Part shown: positions 47,123 to 55,954 of the stretch, in pieces
Layout of the letters: every line of letters starts with the position of its first letter
How positions within the stretch are numbered: position 1 is the first letter of the stretch
From: Kineosporia corallincola
Lineage (GTDB): Bacteria > Actinomycetota > Actinomycetes > Actinomycetales > Kineosporiaceae
Reading direction: 5' to 3'
DNA: 64,000 nt
Assembly: GCF_018499875.1 (NCBI RefSeq)
Contig: NZ_JAHBAY010000012.1
Location: forward strand, 124,001 to 188,000
Notes under the pieces: generated by a model
Database searches by the model: none
Told to the model about the DNA's origin: nothing
What the model saw: the letters and a program-made list of their open reading frames with translations, nothing else
Translations under genes and position numbers: made by a program

Positions 47123-47734
47123 TCAGCCGATGGCGCGGGCGCGGCGCCGGGCCGACAGCTCGTCGTCGTCGGACAGCGGTTCTTCGTCGACGCGCTCGGC
47201 GGGGAGTTCGGCGAGGGTGCCCTCGACCTCCCGCCAGACCCGGCCGACGGCGATGCCGAAGACGCCCTGACCGCCCTGGACGAGATCTATCACCTCGTCC
47301 GCCGAGGTGCATTCGTACACGCTGGCGCCGTCGCTCATCAGGGTGATCTGGGCCAGGTCTTCCACGCCGCGGTCGCGCAGGTGGGTGACGGCGATCCGGA
47401 TCTGCTGCAACGAGACGCCGGTGTCGAGGAGGCGCTTGACCACCTTCAGCACCAGCACGTCGCGGAAGCTGTAGAGGCGCTGCGTGCCCGAGCCGGTGGC
47501 ATTGCGGACGGTGGGCTGCACCAGGCCGGTGCGGGCCCAGTAGTCCAGCTGACGGTAGGTGATGCCCGCCGCCCGGCAGGCGATCGGGCCTCGGTAGCCG
47601 GCCTCTTCGTCGAGCTCGGGCAGGTCGTCGGTGAAGAGCATGCCCTGGGCCTGCGCGACGACGTGACCGGGCACAGCATCTCGCTCGCTACGCTCGCTCA
47701 CGGCGGCTCCATTCAAACGTTCCGAGTCCGGCAC
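47123..47734 (-). CDS. MerR family transcriptional regulator (Rv1830-like)
   Basis: A 203-residue regulator with a MerR winged helix near residues 45-115 (GITYRQLDYWARTGLVQPTV, FRDVLVLKVVKRLLDTGVSL) and a C-terminal domain without metal-binding Cys. Position and length match M. tuberculosis Rv1830. The start is GTG 47734; GTG 47701 is possible. The region between them encodes the repetitive SERSER from the direct repeat GAGCGAGCGTAGCGAGCGA. It is probably involved in cell-cycle or metabolic control; targets are unknown. Confidence 0.88.
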   Translation of the reverse strand: MPDSERLNGAAVSERSERDAVPGHVVAQAQGMLFTDDLPELDEEAGYRGPIACRAAGITYRQLDYWARTGLVQPTVRNATGSGTQRLYSFRDVLVLKVVKRLLDTGVSLQQIRIAVTHLRDRGVEDLAQITLMSDGASVYECTSADEVIDLVQGGQGVFGIAVGRVWREVEGTLAELPAERVDEEPLSDDDELSARRRARAIG

Positions 47735-47875
47735 GCTGCTCCGAGGGACGGATCTCAGCGGGAGAACTACACCGGGGTCGTTTCATTTGAACCGTAGGCT
47801 GCGCACCCGGCGTCGTCAACGAGGCGGCTGCCGAGGGGGGCGGCGTGTCGGCAGATCACCCCTCATTCGGACCAA

Positions 47876-48346
47876 TCAGGATTTCTCGTCGAAGTCCTCG
47901 GGCGAGATGTTGTCGAGGAACTCACGGAACTTCTCGACCTCGTCCTCGTCCTCGTCGGGCACCGAGACGCCGCCGGCCTCCAGCACCTCCTCGGCGCCGA
48001 CGATCGGGCAGCCGACCCGCAGGGCCAGCGCGATCGCGTCGGACGACCGTGAGCTCACCGAGAGGCCGCCGTCGAAGACCAGTTCGGCGTGGAAGACGTT
48101 CTCCTTCAGGGCGACGATGCGCACCTGGGAGAGCGTGCGGCCGAGCGCCTCGATGACGTCTTTCATCAGGTCGTGGGTCAGGGGGCGTGGTGGTACCAGC
48201 CCCTGCTGGGCGTTCGCGATCGCGTTCGCCTCCGGCGCCCCGACCCAGATCGGGAGGTAACGATCACCGTCCCGCTCCTTGAGCAGCACGATCGGGTTGT
48301 TCGAGGGAACCTCGACCCTGACACCAACCACATCAAGCTCCCGCAC
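47876..48346 (-). CDS. bifunctional nuclease family protein (DUF151, Rv1829-like)
   Basis: A 156-residue DUF151 protein. Features are NNPIVLLKERDGDRYLPIWV, GAPEANAIANAQQG, RPLTHDLMKDVIEALG and SSRSSDAIALALRVGCPI. An acidic tail (VPDEDEDEVEKFREFLDNI) follows. Plant and bacterial relatives have DNase/RNase activity. It sits in the conserved block between the two MerR genes, as in mycobacteria. Start GTG 48346. Confidence 0.92.
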   Translation of the reverse strand: MRELDVVGVRVEVPSNNPIVLLKERDGDRYLPIWVGAPEANAIANAQQGLVPPRPLTHDLMKDVIEALGRTLSQVRIVALKENVFHAELVFDGGLSVSSRSSDAIALALRVGCPIVGAEEVLEAGGVSVPDEDEDEVEKFREFLDNISPEDFDEKS

Positions 48347-48397
48347 CCCGCAAACGTACCCCGCGGCCGCGCAGGACGGCGACCGAGCGGCGTTTTC

Positions 48398-49117
48398 TCA
48401 GGTTTGCCCGCGCTCGAGCGCGACCTTCAGGAGGCTCGTGTGCAACCGGGAGCACAGGGCGATCAGTTCCTGGGCGACGTCGTCGGCCCGGGCCACAGAA
48501 CCGTCGCCACGGTGCCGGATCGGGCTGGTCACCTGCTCGATCAGGCCAGCCTCACGGTCGGCCGCGGTGCGGAAGGCACGCAGGTGCCGGGGCTCGATGC
48601 CGAACCCGGCCAGCTCACCGGCGATGCGGGCCACCGCGACCGCGTCGGCGTCGAAATGCCCGGCAGGACGGGCGGATACCAGGCCGTGCGACTCCAGCGC
48701 GGCCAGCGTCTCGTCGTGGATCTCCGCCGCCAGGAGCAACTGGGCGCGGGTGAACCGGCGCCGTGGCTGCTCGTCGGCGGTCACGGCGCGGAGTCGGCCG
48801 ACCGGTGCCTCGAGGCCACGGTCGACCGCGTCCAGATGTTCCCTGATCGCCCGCAGCGGCAGGTAGCGGTCACGCTGCATGCCGAGTACGTACCGCAGGC
48901 GGTCGACGTGCTCCGGGCTGAACTTGCGATAGCCCGAAGCAGTGCGCTGCGGCTCGACCAGCCCCTGATCCTCCAGGTAGCGGATCTTCGAGATCGAGAT
49001 GTCCGGGAATTCCTGCCGGAGCAACTCGAGCACCGCCCCGATGCTGATAGCCCGGGGCGTGCCCGCTCGTTCTCCGGCCGGTCCGCCCGCGCGACCTCGT
49101 GCCGCCGCGCTCACCAT
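48398..49117 (-). CDS. FtsR-like MerR family regulator (Rv1828-like)
   Basis: A 239-residue MerR-type regulator. The HTH is ISIGAVLELLRQEFPDISIS followed by KIRYLEDQGLVEPQRTASGYRKF (residues 24-66), then a dimerisation helix and a C-terminal effector-like domain. Synteny, immediately downstream of garA and upstream of DUF151, matches Rv1828 and Corynebacterium FtsR, which activates ftsZ. A role in cell division control is therefore likely but rests on homology and context. Start ATG 49117, 7 bases after the garA stop. Confidence 0.88.
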   Translation of the reverse strand: MVSAAARGRAGGPAGERAGTPRAISIGAVLELLRQEFPDISISKIRYLEDQGLVEPQRTASGYRKFSPEHVDRLRYVLGMQRDRYLPLRAIREHLDAVDRGLEAPVGRLRAVTADEQPRRRFTRAQLLLAAEIHDETLAALESHGLVSARPAGHFDADAVAVARIAGELAGFGIEPRHLRAFRTAADREAGLIEQVTSPIRHRGDGSVARADDVAQELIALCSRLHTSLLKVALERGQT

Positions 49118-49124
49118 CGCGACC

Positions 49125-49571
49125 TCAGGCGTTGCGCCGGCTCGGGTGGAAGACCAGCCGGTACTTGCCGATCTGAACCTCGTCGCCGTCTTTCAGCAAC
49201 GCCTCGTCGATCCGGTCGCCCGCCAGGTACGTGCCGTTCAGGCTGCCGGCATCCCGCACGTAGAAGGCACCGTCACGCCGCACGAACTCGGCGTGCTTGC
49301 GGGAGACGGTGACATCGTCGAGGAAGATGTCGCTGGACGGCTTGCGGCCGGCCGTGGTGCGCTCGGCGTTCAGGAGGAACCGCGCGCCCGCGTTCGGGCC
49401 ACGCTGGACCACCAGCAGCGCCGACTGGTCGGGCAGTGCGTCGACCGCGGCCTGCTCGGCCCCGGACAGCCCGGTCGGTCGCTGGTCATCGTCGAGACTC
49501 GGGATGGCCCCGAAGGAGATCGTCGTCTCGGCCGGCGACGTGGTGTCGTACTGGCCGTTCCCGTCCGACAT
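49125..49571 (-). CDS. garA: FHA domain regulator GarA/OdhI
   Basis: A 148-residue FHA protein from ATG 49571 (AGGAGA upstream); a longer reading frame reaching gcvH is not needed. The N-terminal phosphosite AETTISFG corresponds to the Thr-Thr pair phosphorylated by PknB/PknG in mycobacteria. The FHA domain has SALLVVQRGPNAGARFLL, TAGRKPSSDIFLDDVTVSRK and GSLNGTYLAGDRI. Unphosphorylated GarA inhibits 2-oxoglutarate dehydrogenase and other glutamate-node enzymes (family knowledge). It lies beside gcvH as in M. tuberculosis. Confidence 0.94.
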   Translation of the reverse strand: MSDGNGQYDTTSPAETTISFGAIPSLDDDQRPTGLSGAEQAAVDALPDQSALLVVQRGPNAGARFLLNAERTTAGRKPSSDIFLDDVTVSRKHAEFVRRDGAFYVRDAGSLNGTYLAGDRIDEALLKDGDEVQIGKYRLVFHPSRRNA

Positions 49572-49626
49572 CTCGCTCTCCTGTCTCGTGAAGTCCTGAT
49601 CAGGGTAACCCTCACCTGTCCTGTCC

Positions 49627-49648
49627 GACTGAATGCCTGACTGAATGC
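49627..49648 (-). repeat. tandem 10-base direct repeat in the garA leader
   Basis: GACTGAATGC occurs twice (49627-49636 and 49639-49648) with a 12-base period, in the 209-base gap between gcvH and garA, 56-77 bases upstream of the garA start. It may be a regulator binding site or part of the garA promoter region. Confidence 0.4.
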
Positions 49649-49780
49649 TCGACAAGCTGATCGACGCGGTGTTCGTCGACTCAGTGTTGTCTGCCCCTTG
49701 CCCCCCACCGGTCGGCCCGGGCTCCGCCGGAGCTTCTGCGGAGCTCGCCCTTCGCCGCCGGAAACGTAGCCGGAACGTGG

Positions 49781-50167
49781 TCAGTCCAGCTGAGTCTGGT
49801 ATTCGGAAGCGGACAGAAGACCGTCGAAGGCCTCTGTACCGCCCACCGTGACCTCGAACATCCACCCCTCCCCGTACGGGTCCGTGTTGACCAGTTCCGG
49901 AGAGGCGTCGAGTGCCGTGTTCCGGGCGGACACCGTACCGCTGACCGGGGCGTACACGTCACTCACGCTCTTGGTCGACTCCACCTCGCCGCAGGTGGTG
50001 CCGGCCTGGACCTCCGTGTCCTGCTCGGGCAGGGTGACGAAGACGATGTCACCGAGCGCGTCCTGGGCGAACGCGGTGATGCCGATCCGCGCCACGTTGC
50101 CCTCGACCCGTACCCACTCATGATCAGTGGTGTATCTGAGGTCTTCGGGGTACTCGAAGTCGCTCAC
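49781..50167 (-). CDS. gcvH: glycine cleavage system H protein
   Basis: The lipoyl carrier of glycine cleavage (128 residues, GTG start). It has the lipoylation Lys in CGEVESTKSVSDVYAP near residue 66, plus YTTDHEWVRVEGNVARIGIT and the C-terminal DGLLSASEYQTQL. The length is typical. It accepts the aminomethyl group from GcvP. It is separated from gcvP by about 2.8 kb of regulatory genes and lacks a riboswitch of its own. Confidence 0.96.
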   Translation of the reverse strand: MSDFEYPEDLRYTTDHEWVRVEGNVARIGITAFAQDALGDIVFVTLPEQDTEVQAGTTCGEVESTKSVSDVYAPVSGTVSARNTALDASPELVNTDPYGEGWMFEVTVGGTEAFDGLLSASEYQTQLD

Positions 50168-50185
50168 TGCGTCCTCTGGTTCCTT

Positions 50186-51148
50186 TCAGTCTTCGGTATC
50201 GGTCTGGGGCACGGCGTAGGTCGGGCTGCTGACCTGCCGAACCGCGGACACCGTGAGATCTTTACTGCGCTGAACCGTACCGCTAGCACCCACCTGGTGC
50301 AGCGTCTCCAGCACGCCTCCGGGGATGTTCAGGGCAGACTCCATGGTCGCCGGGTCGCCGATCGCCACCAGCCGGTAGGGCGGCGACTGCTCCACGCCGT
50401 CCGTGATCACCGCGCCACCGGTGCTCGACGCGGTGAAGGACGTGCTGGCCACCACCCGGACCTGGCCGAACTGGACGGCCTCCGCCCCGGCGTCGCGCAG
50501 TTCCTGCACGGTGTCCAGAATCGTCGCCGCGTCGACGAGGGCCTGCGGGTCCTGGATCGTGATCGTCACACCCGGCCCCTGCGCCGGATCGGTGCCCGCC
50601 AGGATGCCGAGCACCGCGAGCCGCTCCCGGGTGGCCTTCTCGGCGGCCGCCGCCGAGTCGGTGCCCGAGCGCAGCTCGTTCTGCGTCGCCTCCAGGTCTT
50701 TCGTCTCGGCGTCGAGACGCTCGCCCTGCCGGCTGACGTCGTCCAGCACCCGTACCAGCTCGCTCTGGCTGAGCGACGACAGGTCGCCGGACTGGGTCTG
50801 CCGGGCCTGCACCACGAGCCCGAACCCGAGCGCCCCGAGCAGCAGGGCCGCCAGCAACTGCACCCGGGTCAGCCGGGTCAGCCGTTTCCTGACGGTGGAC
50901 GACGACGAGCTCGCGACCGGCGCCGCCGGGGCACCGGTCTCGTCGTCCTCTGTTTTCTGGGGTTCTGGTTCCGGCACCGCTTCTTCCGGCGCCACTTCTT
51001 CTTCGGCGACCGGCTTGCGGGGCGCCGGACGACGGGCACCGGCCGGCCGGATCACCCGGCTACGCCCCGCCCCCACCGGACGGCTGGGGGGTGGCTCAAC
51101 CGGCGTCTCGTCCGGCTTCTTCTCGTCCGGCTTCTTCTCGTCCGTCAT
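50186..51148 (-). CDS. DUF881 membrane-anchored protein (Rv1825-like)
   Basis: A 320-residue protein from ATG 51148, one base after the small-basic-protein stop. The N-terminal 85 residues are charged and Pro-rich with the repeat DEKKPDEKKPDE and an Arg-rich stretch. One membrane helix (VQLLAALLLGALGFGLVVQA) follows, then a coiled coil around SELVRVLDDVSRQGERLDAE, then the extracytoplasmic DUF881 fold (GPGVTITIQDPQALVDAATI). Its function is unknown; it is conserved with division-related genes in actinobacteria. Confidence 0.9.
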   Translation of the reverse strand: MTDEKKPDEKKPDETPVEPPPSRPVGAGRSRVIRPAGARRPAPRKPVAEEEVAPEEAVPEPEPQKTEDDETGAPAAPVASSSSSTVRKRLTRLTRVQLLAALLLGALGFGLVVQARQTQSGDLSSLSQSELVRVLDDVSRQGERLDAETKDLEATQNELRSGTDSAAAAEKATRERLAVLGILAGTDPAQGPGVTITIQDPQALVDAATILDTVQELRDAGAEAVQFGQVRVVASTSFTASSTGGAVITDGVEQSPPYRLVAIGDPATMESALNIPGGVLETLHQVGASGTVQRSKDLTVSAVRQVSSPTYAVPQTDTED

Positions 51149-51149
51149 G

Positions 51150-51482
51150 TCAGGCCTTGAAGATGTGCCGGCGGATGGCGGCGGCGTTGGAGAAGATCCG
51201 GATGCCGAGCACCACCACGACGCCCGTGGACAGCTGCGACCCGACGCCCAGATGGTCGCCGAGATACACGATGAGCGCCGCGACCACCACGTTGGACAGG
51301 AACGACACGATGAAGACCCGGTCGTCGAAGATGCCGTCGAGCAGGGCGCGGACACCCCCGAACACCGCGTCCAGCGCCGCCACGACGGCGATCGGCAGGT
51401 AGGGCTGCAACCAGAGCGGGACGGTCGGCTGGAGCACCAGCCCGGCCACCACCCCGACCAGCAGTCCGATCGCCGCGATCAC
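51150..51482 (-). CDS. small basic family membrane protein (Sbp, Rv1824-like)
   Basis: A 110-residue protein with about three membrane segments (MIAAIGLLVGVVAGLVLQP, IAVVAALDAVFGGVRALLDG, VVVAALIVYLGDHLGV) and the basic C-terminus IRIFSNAAAIRRHIFKA. The family is found between two DUF881 genes, as here. The GTG start overlaps the DUF881 stop by 4 bases. Its role is unknown, possibly division or envelope. Confidence 0.92.
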   Translation of the reverse strand: MIAAIGLLVGVVAGLVLQPTVPLWLQPYLPIAVVAALDAVFGGVRALLDGIFDDRVFIVSFLSNVVVAALIVYLGDHLGVGSQLSTGVVVVLGIRIFSNAAAIRRHIFKA

Positions 51483-52357
51483 GTGTGCCCTCCCGAGTCC
51501 GTGCTTTCTTGCGTGCCGGGGCTCTCTTCTACCGGTTCCGCCTGCCGCAGCACGAACTGCCCAGCGCCGGGCAGGGTCAGGCTGCCGGACTCGGCGATGT
51601 CGACACGAATGCCGTTGTTGTCGCGCAGCGACTGGACGTAGGGGCCGGCATCACCGTCGGCGAAGCCGGTCTGGAGCCCGGCCGGGTCGCCGATGACCGA
51701 CACCACGTAGGGCGGCACCAGGGGCCGGAAGTCGACGAGGATGGCCTCGCCCGCCGACCGGATGGCCGACAGGGCGGTGAGCCGCTCGCCGTTGATCGAG
51801 ATCGCCTCGGCGCCCGCCGACCAGAGGCCGTTGACCACCACCTGGAGGTCGGCGTCGAGCACCACACCCTCGTCGTAACCGGTGTCGGCCCGCGGATCGC
51901 CGCCCACCTCGTCGCGGCCCTGCGCGTCGTCGAGCGTGACCGTCAGGCCCTTGCCGGTGACGGCCACCTCGCCAGCCAGCGCCCCGAGCTCGCGCACCTG
52001 CCGGCTGAGCGCGGCGCCCCGGGTACCCAGAAGGTCTTGCTGGGCCCGTGAGTTCGCGGCCGCCAGCGCGGCGTTGCTCTGCTCCTGCGCCTGCACGGCC
52101 TCGGTGCGGCGCTCGATCTCCTCGCGCAGCTCGCGGCTGACCGCCTGGGACTCGCGCTGCGGCACCCGGATCGAGCTGACCGCGACGGTGAACCCGACGC
52201 CGGCCAGCACCGACAGCGCCAGGGTGAGGGCCGTGCGGCGGCGGGTGCGCGGGCGCGGGTCGGCCGCGGCCGCCGCGTAACCGGGGTCGAGGGGGCGCTC
52301 CATCACCTCGCGCAGCAGCGTCATCGAGGCGTCGAGCCGCCGGGGCGCGGCGCTCAT
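51479..52357 (-). CDS. DUF881 membrane-anchored protein (Rv1823-like)
   Basis: A 292-residue DUF881 protein from ATG 52357 (ATGA overlap with the phosphatidyltransferase gene). A short cytoplasmic N-terminus (LDASMTLLREVMERPLDP), one membrane helix (ALTLALSVLAGVGFTVAVSS), a coiled coil around SRELREEIERRTEAVQAQ, and the DUF881 domain with GLTVTLDDAQGRDEVGGDP. It is a paralogue of the 50.2-kb gene; the pair flank the small basic protein and may act as a complex (inference). Confidence 0.9.
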   Translation of the reverse strand: MSAAPRRLDASMTLLREVMERPLDPGYAAAAADPRPRTRRRTALTLALSVLAGVGFTVAVSSIRVPQRESQAVSRELREEIERRTEAVQAQEQSNAALAAANSRAQQDLLGTRGAALSRQVRELGALAGEVAVTGKGLTVTLDDAQGRDEVGGDPRADTGYDEGVVLDADLQVVVNGLWSAGAEAISINGERLTALSAIRSAGEAILVDFRPLVPPYVVSVIGDPAGLQTGFADGDAGPYVQSLRDNNGIRVDIAESGSLTLPGAGQFVLRQAEPVEESPGTQESTDSGGHT

Positions 52358-52974
52358 CCGGTCACCTCGCCCCGGGGCGGGCGGGTGCCGAGCCGGTCGC
52401 GGCGGTTCAGCACGGCGGCGGCCTGGCGCAGGTAGATCAGCGCCGACCACCAGTACAGCGACGTGCCCCACCAGGCGAAGGCCCAGCCGACCGGCTGGGC
52501 GACGTCGCCGACCCGGCCCTCGATGTCGCCGAGCAGCAGCAGGGGGAAGGCGTAGAGCAGGCAGGCGGTGGCCGCCTTGCCGAGGAAGCTGACCTCGAGC
52601 GGACGCCGCTCCTCGACCGTCATCATCAGCAGCGAGCCGACCAGCACGGCATCGCGTGCGATCAGCAGCAGCACCAGCCACCACGGGATGACCTGGTGAT
52701 AGGCCAGGCCGAGCAGGGTGGTGAGGATGTAGAGCCGGTCGGCCACCGGGTCGAGCATCTGCCCCAGCCGGGTGGTCTGCCCCCAGCGCCGGGCCAGCGT
52801 GCCGTCGAGGTAGTCGCTGAACCCGCTCACCATCAGGACGGCCACGGCCCAGCCCTCCTGCCCCATCAGGATGAGGACGGCGAACACCGGGACCAGCAGC
52901 AGACGGCCGGCACTGAGCAGGTTGGGAATGTTGAGCACCCGCGTGCCACCCACCGGGTTCTCACCCACCGGCAC
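52354..52974 (-). CDS. CDP-alcohol phosphatidyltransferase (PgsA2-like, Rv1822)
   Basis: A 206-residue integral membrane enzyme of phospholipid synthesis. The CDP-alcohol motif is SDYLDGTLARRWGQTTRLGQ followed by MLDPVADR, with all Asp/Gly residues kept. Several membrane helices follow. It joins a CDP-diacylglycerol or related donor to an alcohol such as glycerol 3-phosphate. The start is GTG 52974; GTG 52968 would give better spacing from AAGGAGG. It is the first gene of the leftward Rv1822-Rv1830-like cluster. Confidence 0.92.
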   Translation of the reverse strand: MPVGENPVGGTRVLNIPNLLSAGRLLLVPVFAVLILMGQEGWAVAVLMVSGFSDYLDGTLARRWGQTTRLGQMLDPVADRLYILTTLLGLAYHQVIPWWLVLLLIARDAVLVGSLLMMTVEERRPLEVSFLGKAATACLLYAFPLLLLGDIEGRVGDVAQPVGWAFAWWGTSLYWWSALIYLRQAAAVLNRRDRLGTRPPRGEVTG

Positions 52975-53200
52975 GTTCCTCCTTACCTATCTCCCCCGCT
53001 GACGGCCACAGCCTACGGGCAGCCACCGACAGTCATGGTGAGCAGGTCCGCACGGAAATGGATCAAGGCCGGATCCGGCCGGCCGGGCGGGGCGCCGGGG
53101 GATAAATCCGTTGCGTCAATGCGGGCTTTTGCCCGCATTGTGTACTTATGCTGTGTCCGGCACCGCACGGGGTGTAACCGGCCGGGGTGAAGGAGGCAGT

Positions 53201-55885
53201 GTGGGCTGGAGCCCCGTCGTCACCACCTGCGTCATCCAGTTCCTGGCCGGCGCGCTCGCCACCACCTGCCTGCTCGTCACCTGCGGGCGGGTCTCCGCTC
53301 CCGACCGGGCCTGGCGGCTCCCGCTCGCCTGCGGCACCGCGCTCTGGTCGGCCGGGCAACTGCTCAGCGGCCTCGGCCCGGGCTCCCCCGCGACCCCTCT
53401 CGGCCGCCTGGCCGGCCTCGCCGTCCTGGCGCTGCCGGTGTGCGCACTCGCCGCCCTGAGCCGGCTGCCGACCGTGTCCCGCCTCCCGGCCGGCGGCGTG
53501 GTCTCCGTGCTCGACACCACCGTCATCACCGGATCGTTGTTCGTGCTCACCTGGGTCACCGCGCTGGGCGCCGCCACACCCGCACAGCCACTGGCTGATC
53601 TGGTGCTCGTGATCTGCGTCGTCCTCCTCGCCCGGTTCCGGGCACCGCTGAATCCCCGGGCCCTGGCCGGGATCGGGTACGGCCTGGTCCTGATCGCCGT
53701 CGCGGACACCGGCCACCGTCACCTGGAACGTCTCGGGACCACCGGTGGCGCCGTCGCCCTGCTCCACACGACCGCCCTGGTCGCCGGGGCACTGCTGATC
53801 GCGCACGGTGCGCTCGCCGGACCGTCCGGCCAGCAGGACGGCCAGCAGGACGGTGGCCCGGAACGGGCGCTGCGGCTACTGCCCTACCTGCCGTTGTCGG
53901 GGGCGGCGCTGGTGCTGGCCGGGCAGCTGGTCGGTGGGGTACGGATCGGCCCGGTCGAGAGTGTGGTGGCGGTGGCGCTGGGTGGCATCGTCGTCCTCAG
54001 GCAGTTCTTCACCGGCCTGGACAACGTTCGCCTGGTGCGTGAGCTGCGGGAGAGCCAGGACCGGCTGCGCGAGCAGGCCTACCAGGACTCGCTGACCGGG
54101 CTCGCCAATCGCGCCCTGTTCGACCAGAGGCTGCGCCGGGCCATCCGCGGCGGGCGCCCGCTGGGCCTGATCTTCTGCGACCTCGACGACTTCAAGGCGG
54201 TGAACGACCGGCTCGGCCACAACGCCGGCGACGACCTGCTGAGGGCGGTGGCGGACCGGCTGCGGGGATGTGTGCGGCCGGCCGACACGATCGCGCGGCT
54301 GGGTGGCGACGAGTTCGCGGTGCTGATCGAAGACGCCTCGCAGCCGGCGGACGTGATCGGGCGTGGCATCCTGGCGGCGGTCGGGCGGCCCTTCCTGGTG
54401 CCGCACCACGACGGCCGGACCCGGGTGCGGGTGGGGGCCAGCGTCGGTGTCGCCGTCCTGGACCGGGTGGCTCCCGACACATCGCCGGAGAGTCTGCTGG
54501 CCGGGGTGGACCAGGCGATGTACGTGGCCAAGCGGCGCGGTAAGAATCAGCTCGTCACCTTTCGGCACGGCGCCCCGGCCGAGCCGGGGCAGGACCGGTA
54601 CCTGCCCCTGTTCGACCCGGCGGCGCCCCGGCACACCACGGAGTTCCCGATCACCGGCAGCACACCGCCCCCTCCCGGCCTGCCCCGGGTGATGGATCCG
54701 CAGACCGGGCCGATCCCCCGGCCCGGCTCGCTCACCCCGGCCGCCCGTTACCGTGCCTCCGGCCAGGCCCGGCCCGGGCCGCCGCGGCCGCAACTGTCCG
54801 AGGCCGACGAGAAGGCCGAGGAGAAGGACCGTCTCGTCGCCGCGACCATCCGGTCCGCGCAGCGGGTGGCGGCCGAGTTCGAGGCGCTGGAGAAGGAGTC
54901 CGAGCGGCGCGAGGCGGAACAGGCCGCCGCCGCGCGCCGGGCGCTGGAGGCACTCGGCATCGAGGCCGAGGTGCGGGCCGGCACCCGCGCCGAGGCCGAG
55001 GTGATCCCGCTCAGCCGGGCCACGGGCATCCTGCGGGAGAAGAAGCGCCGGGCCCAGGAGGCGGCTGCCGTTCCTGGGGAGTCCGAGCCGGAATCCGAGC
55101 CGGACACCGCTGCTCTGGAGCACGCCGAGCAGCTGGCGACGCTGTCGTCCGACCACATCGACGTGCTGTACCGGCCGGTGCTGGGCCTGACCTCGGGGTC
55201 GCTGGTGGGCCTCTCCACGTCGGTGCGCTGGCGGCACCCGGTGCACGGGGTGATCGACGCGGGGCCGCTGATGGCCGCCGCCGAGCAGGCCGGGCTGCGC
55301 ACGCCGCTGGAGGAGCGGCTGCTCGACTCGATCTGTGCCGACATCGCCCTGCTGCGGCGGGCCCCGGACTGGGACGCCCTGGTGGCGCACGTGCCGCTGT
55401 CGGCCCGGTACATCACCGACGAGCGGCTGACCACCGTGGTGGAACGCACGCTGCGGCGGCGTGAGCTGCCCGGCGAGGCGCTGGTGCTGCACCTCACCGA
55501 GACCGGCCCGGTGCCGGACCTGGACGCCGCGGCCGCGGTGCTCGAGCGGGTGCGCGCGCTCGGCGTGGGCATCGGCCTGGACGCATTCGGCGCGGCCCCG
55601 GCCGGGCTGGGTCTCCTGACCCGGCTGCCGGTCGGCACCCTCACCCTGCACGAGTCGCTCGGCTCGGCCGATCCGGGGAGCCGGGCCGCCACGGTGCTGT
55701 CCGGCACCCTGGCGATGGCAGCCGGGCTGGACCTCACCCTGATCGCCGACGGCGTGCGCGACCAGGCCCAGGCCGACCGGCTCGGCGAGCTCGGCGTGGG
55801 CCAGGCCCAGGGTCCGCTGTACGGCGAGCCGGTGCCGCTGCCCGACCTCGACCTGGTCCGGATTCTGCGCAATCCTTCCCGGTGA
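53201..55885 (+). CDS. membrane GGDEF protein with degenerate EAL domain
   Basis: An 894-residue protein from GTG 53201 (AAGGAGG upstream). About eight N-terminal membrane segments (1-275) lead to a GGDEF domain (about 300-450) with intact LGGDEF and an upstream inhibitory-site RxxD (RPADTIARL). A long charged linker (480-640) follows, then an EAL-like domain. The EAL motif is lost (LVGLSTSVRW), as are the catalytic Asp pair (LDAFGAA) and the metal-ligand Asn and Lys. So it should make cyclic-di-GMP but not hydrolyse it; the EAL part may sense or bind. Confidence 0.9.
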   Translation: MGWSPVVTTCVIQFLAGALATTCLLVTCGRVSAPDRAWRLPLACGTALWSAGQLLSGLGPGSPATPLGRLAGLAVLALPVCALAALSRLPTVSRLPAGGVVSVLDTTVITGSLFVLTWVTALGAATPAQPLADLVLVICVVLLARFRAPLNPRALAGIGYGLVLIAVADTGHRHLERLGTTGGAVALLHTTALVAGALLIAHGALAGPSGQQDGQQDGGPERALRLLPYLPLSGAALVLAGQLVGGVRIGPVESVVAVALGGIVVLRQFFTGLDNVRLVRELRESQDRLREQAYQDSLTGLANRALFDQRLRRAIRGGRPLGLIFCDLDDFKAVNDRLGHNAGDDLLRAVADRLRGCVRPADTIARLGGDEFAVLIEDASQPADVIGRGILAAVGRPFLVPHHDGRTRVRVGASVGVAVLDRVAPDTSPESLLAGVDQAMYVAKRRGKNQLVTFRHGAPAEPGQDRYLPLFDPAAPRHTTEFPITGSTPPPPGLPRVMDPQTGPIPRPGSLTPAARYRASGQARPGPPRPQLSEADEKAEEKDRLVAATIRSAQRVAAEFEALEKESERREAEQAAAARRALEALGIEAEVRAGTRAEAEVIPLSRATGILREKKRRAQEAAAVPGESEPESEPDTAALEHAEQLATLSSDHIDVLYRPVLGLTSGSLVGLSTSVRWRHPVHGVIDAGPLMAAAEQAGLRTPLEERLLDSICADIALLRRAPDWDALVAHVPLSARYITDERLTTVVERTLRRRELPGEALVLHLTETGPVPDLDAAAAVLERVRALGVGIGLDAFGAAPAGLGLLTRLPVGTLTLHESLGSADPGSRAATVLSGTLAMAAGLDLTLIADGVRDQAQADRLGELGVGQAQGPLYGEPVPLPDLDLVRILRNPSR

Positions 55886-55911
55886 TCCGGGCGTTTCGTG
55901 CCTGCTAGTCT

Positions 55912-55928
55912 CCCCACCCGCAGTGGGG
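55912..55928 (+). terminator. short hairpin after the GGDEF gene
   Basis: CCCCAC (55912-55917) and GTGGGG (55923-55928) pair across a 5-base loop, 27 bases after the stop, followed by TGTTGT. A modest intrinsic terminator candidate. Confidence 0.45.
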
Positions 55929-55954
55929 TGTTGTCATGTGTCTTTGGGGCGTCG

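Noticed and set aside
47680-47705. GAGCGAGCGTAGCGAGCGA as a REP-type or attachment repeat
   Set aside because: It is a short direct repeat within the probable coding start of the MerR gene, with no partner copy in the window.
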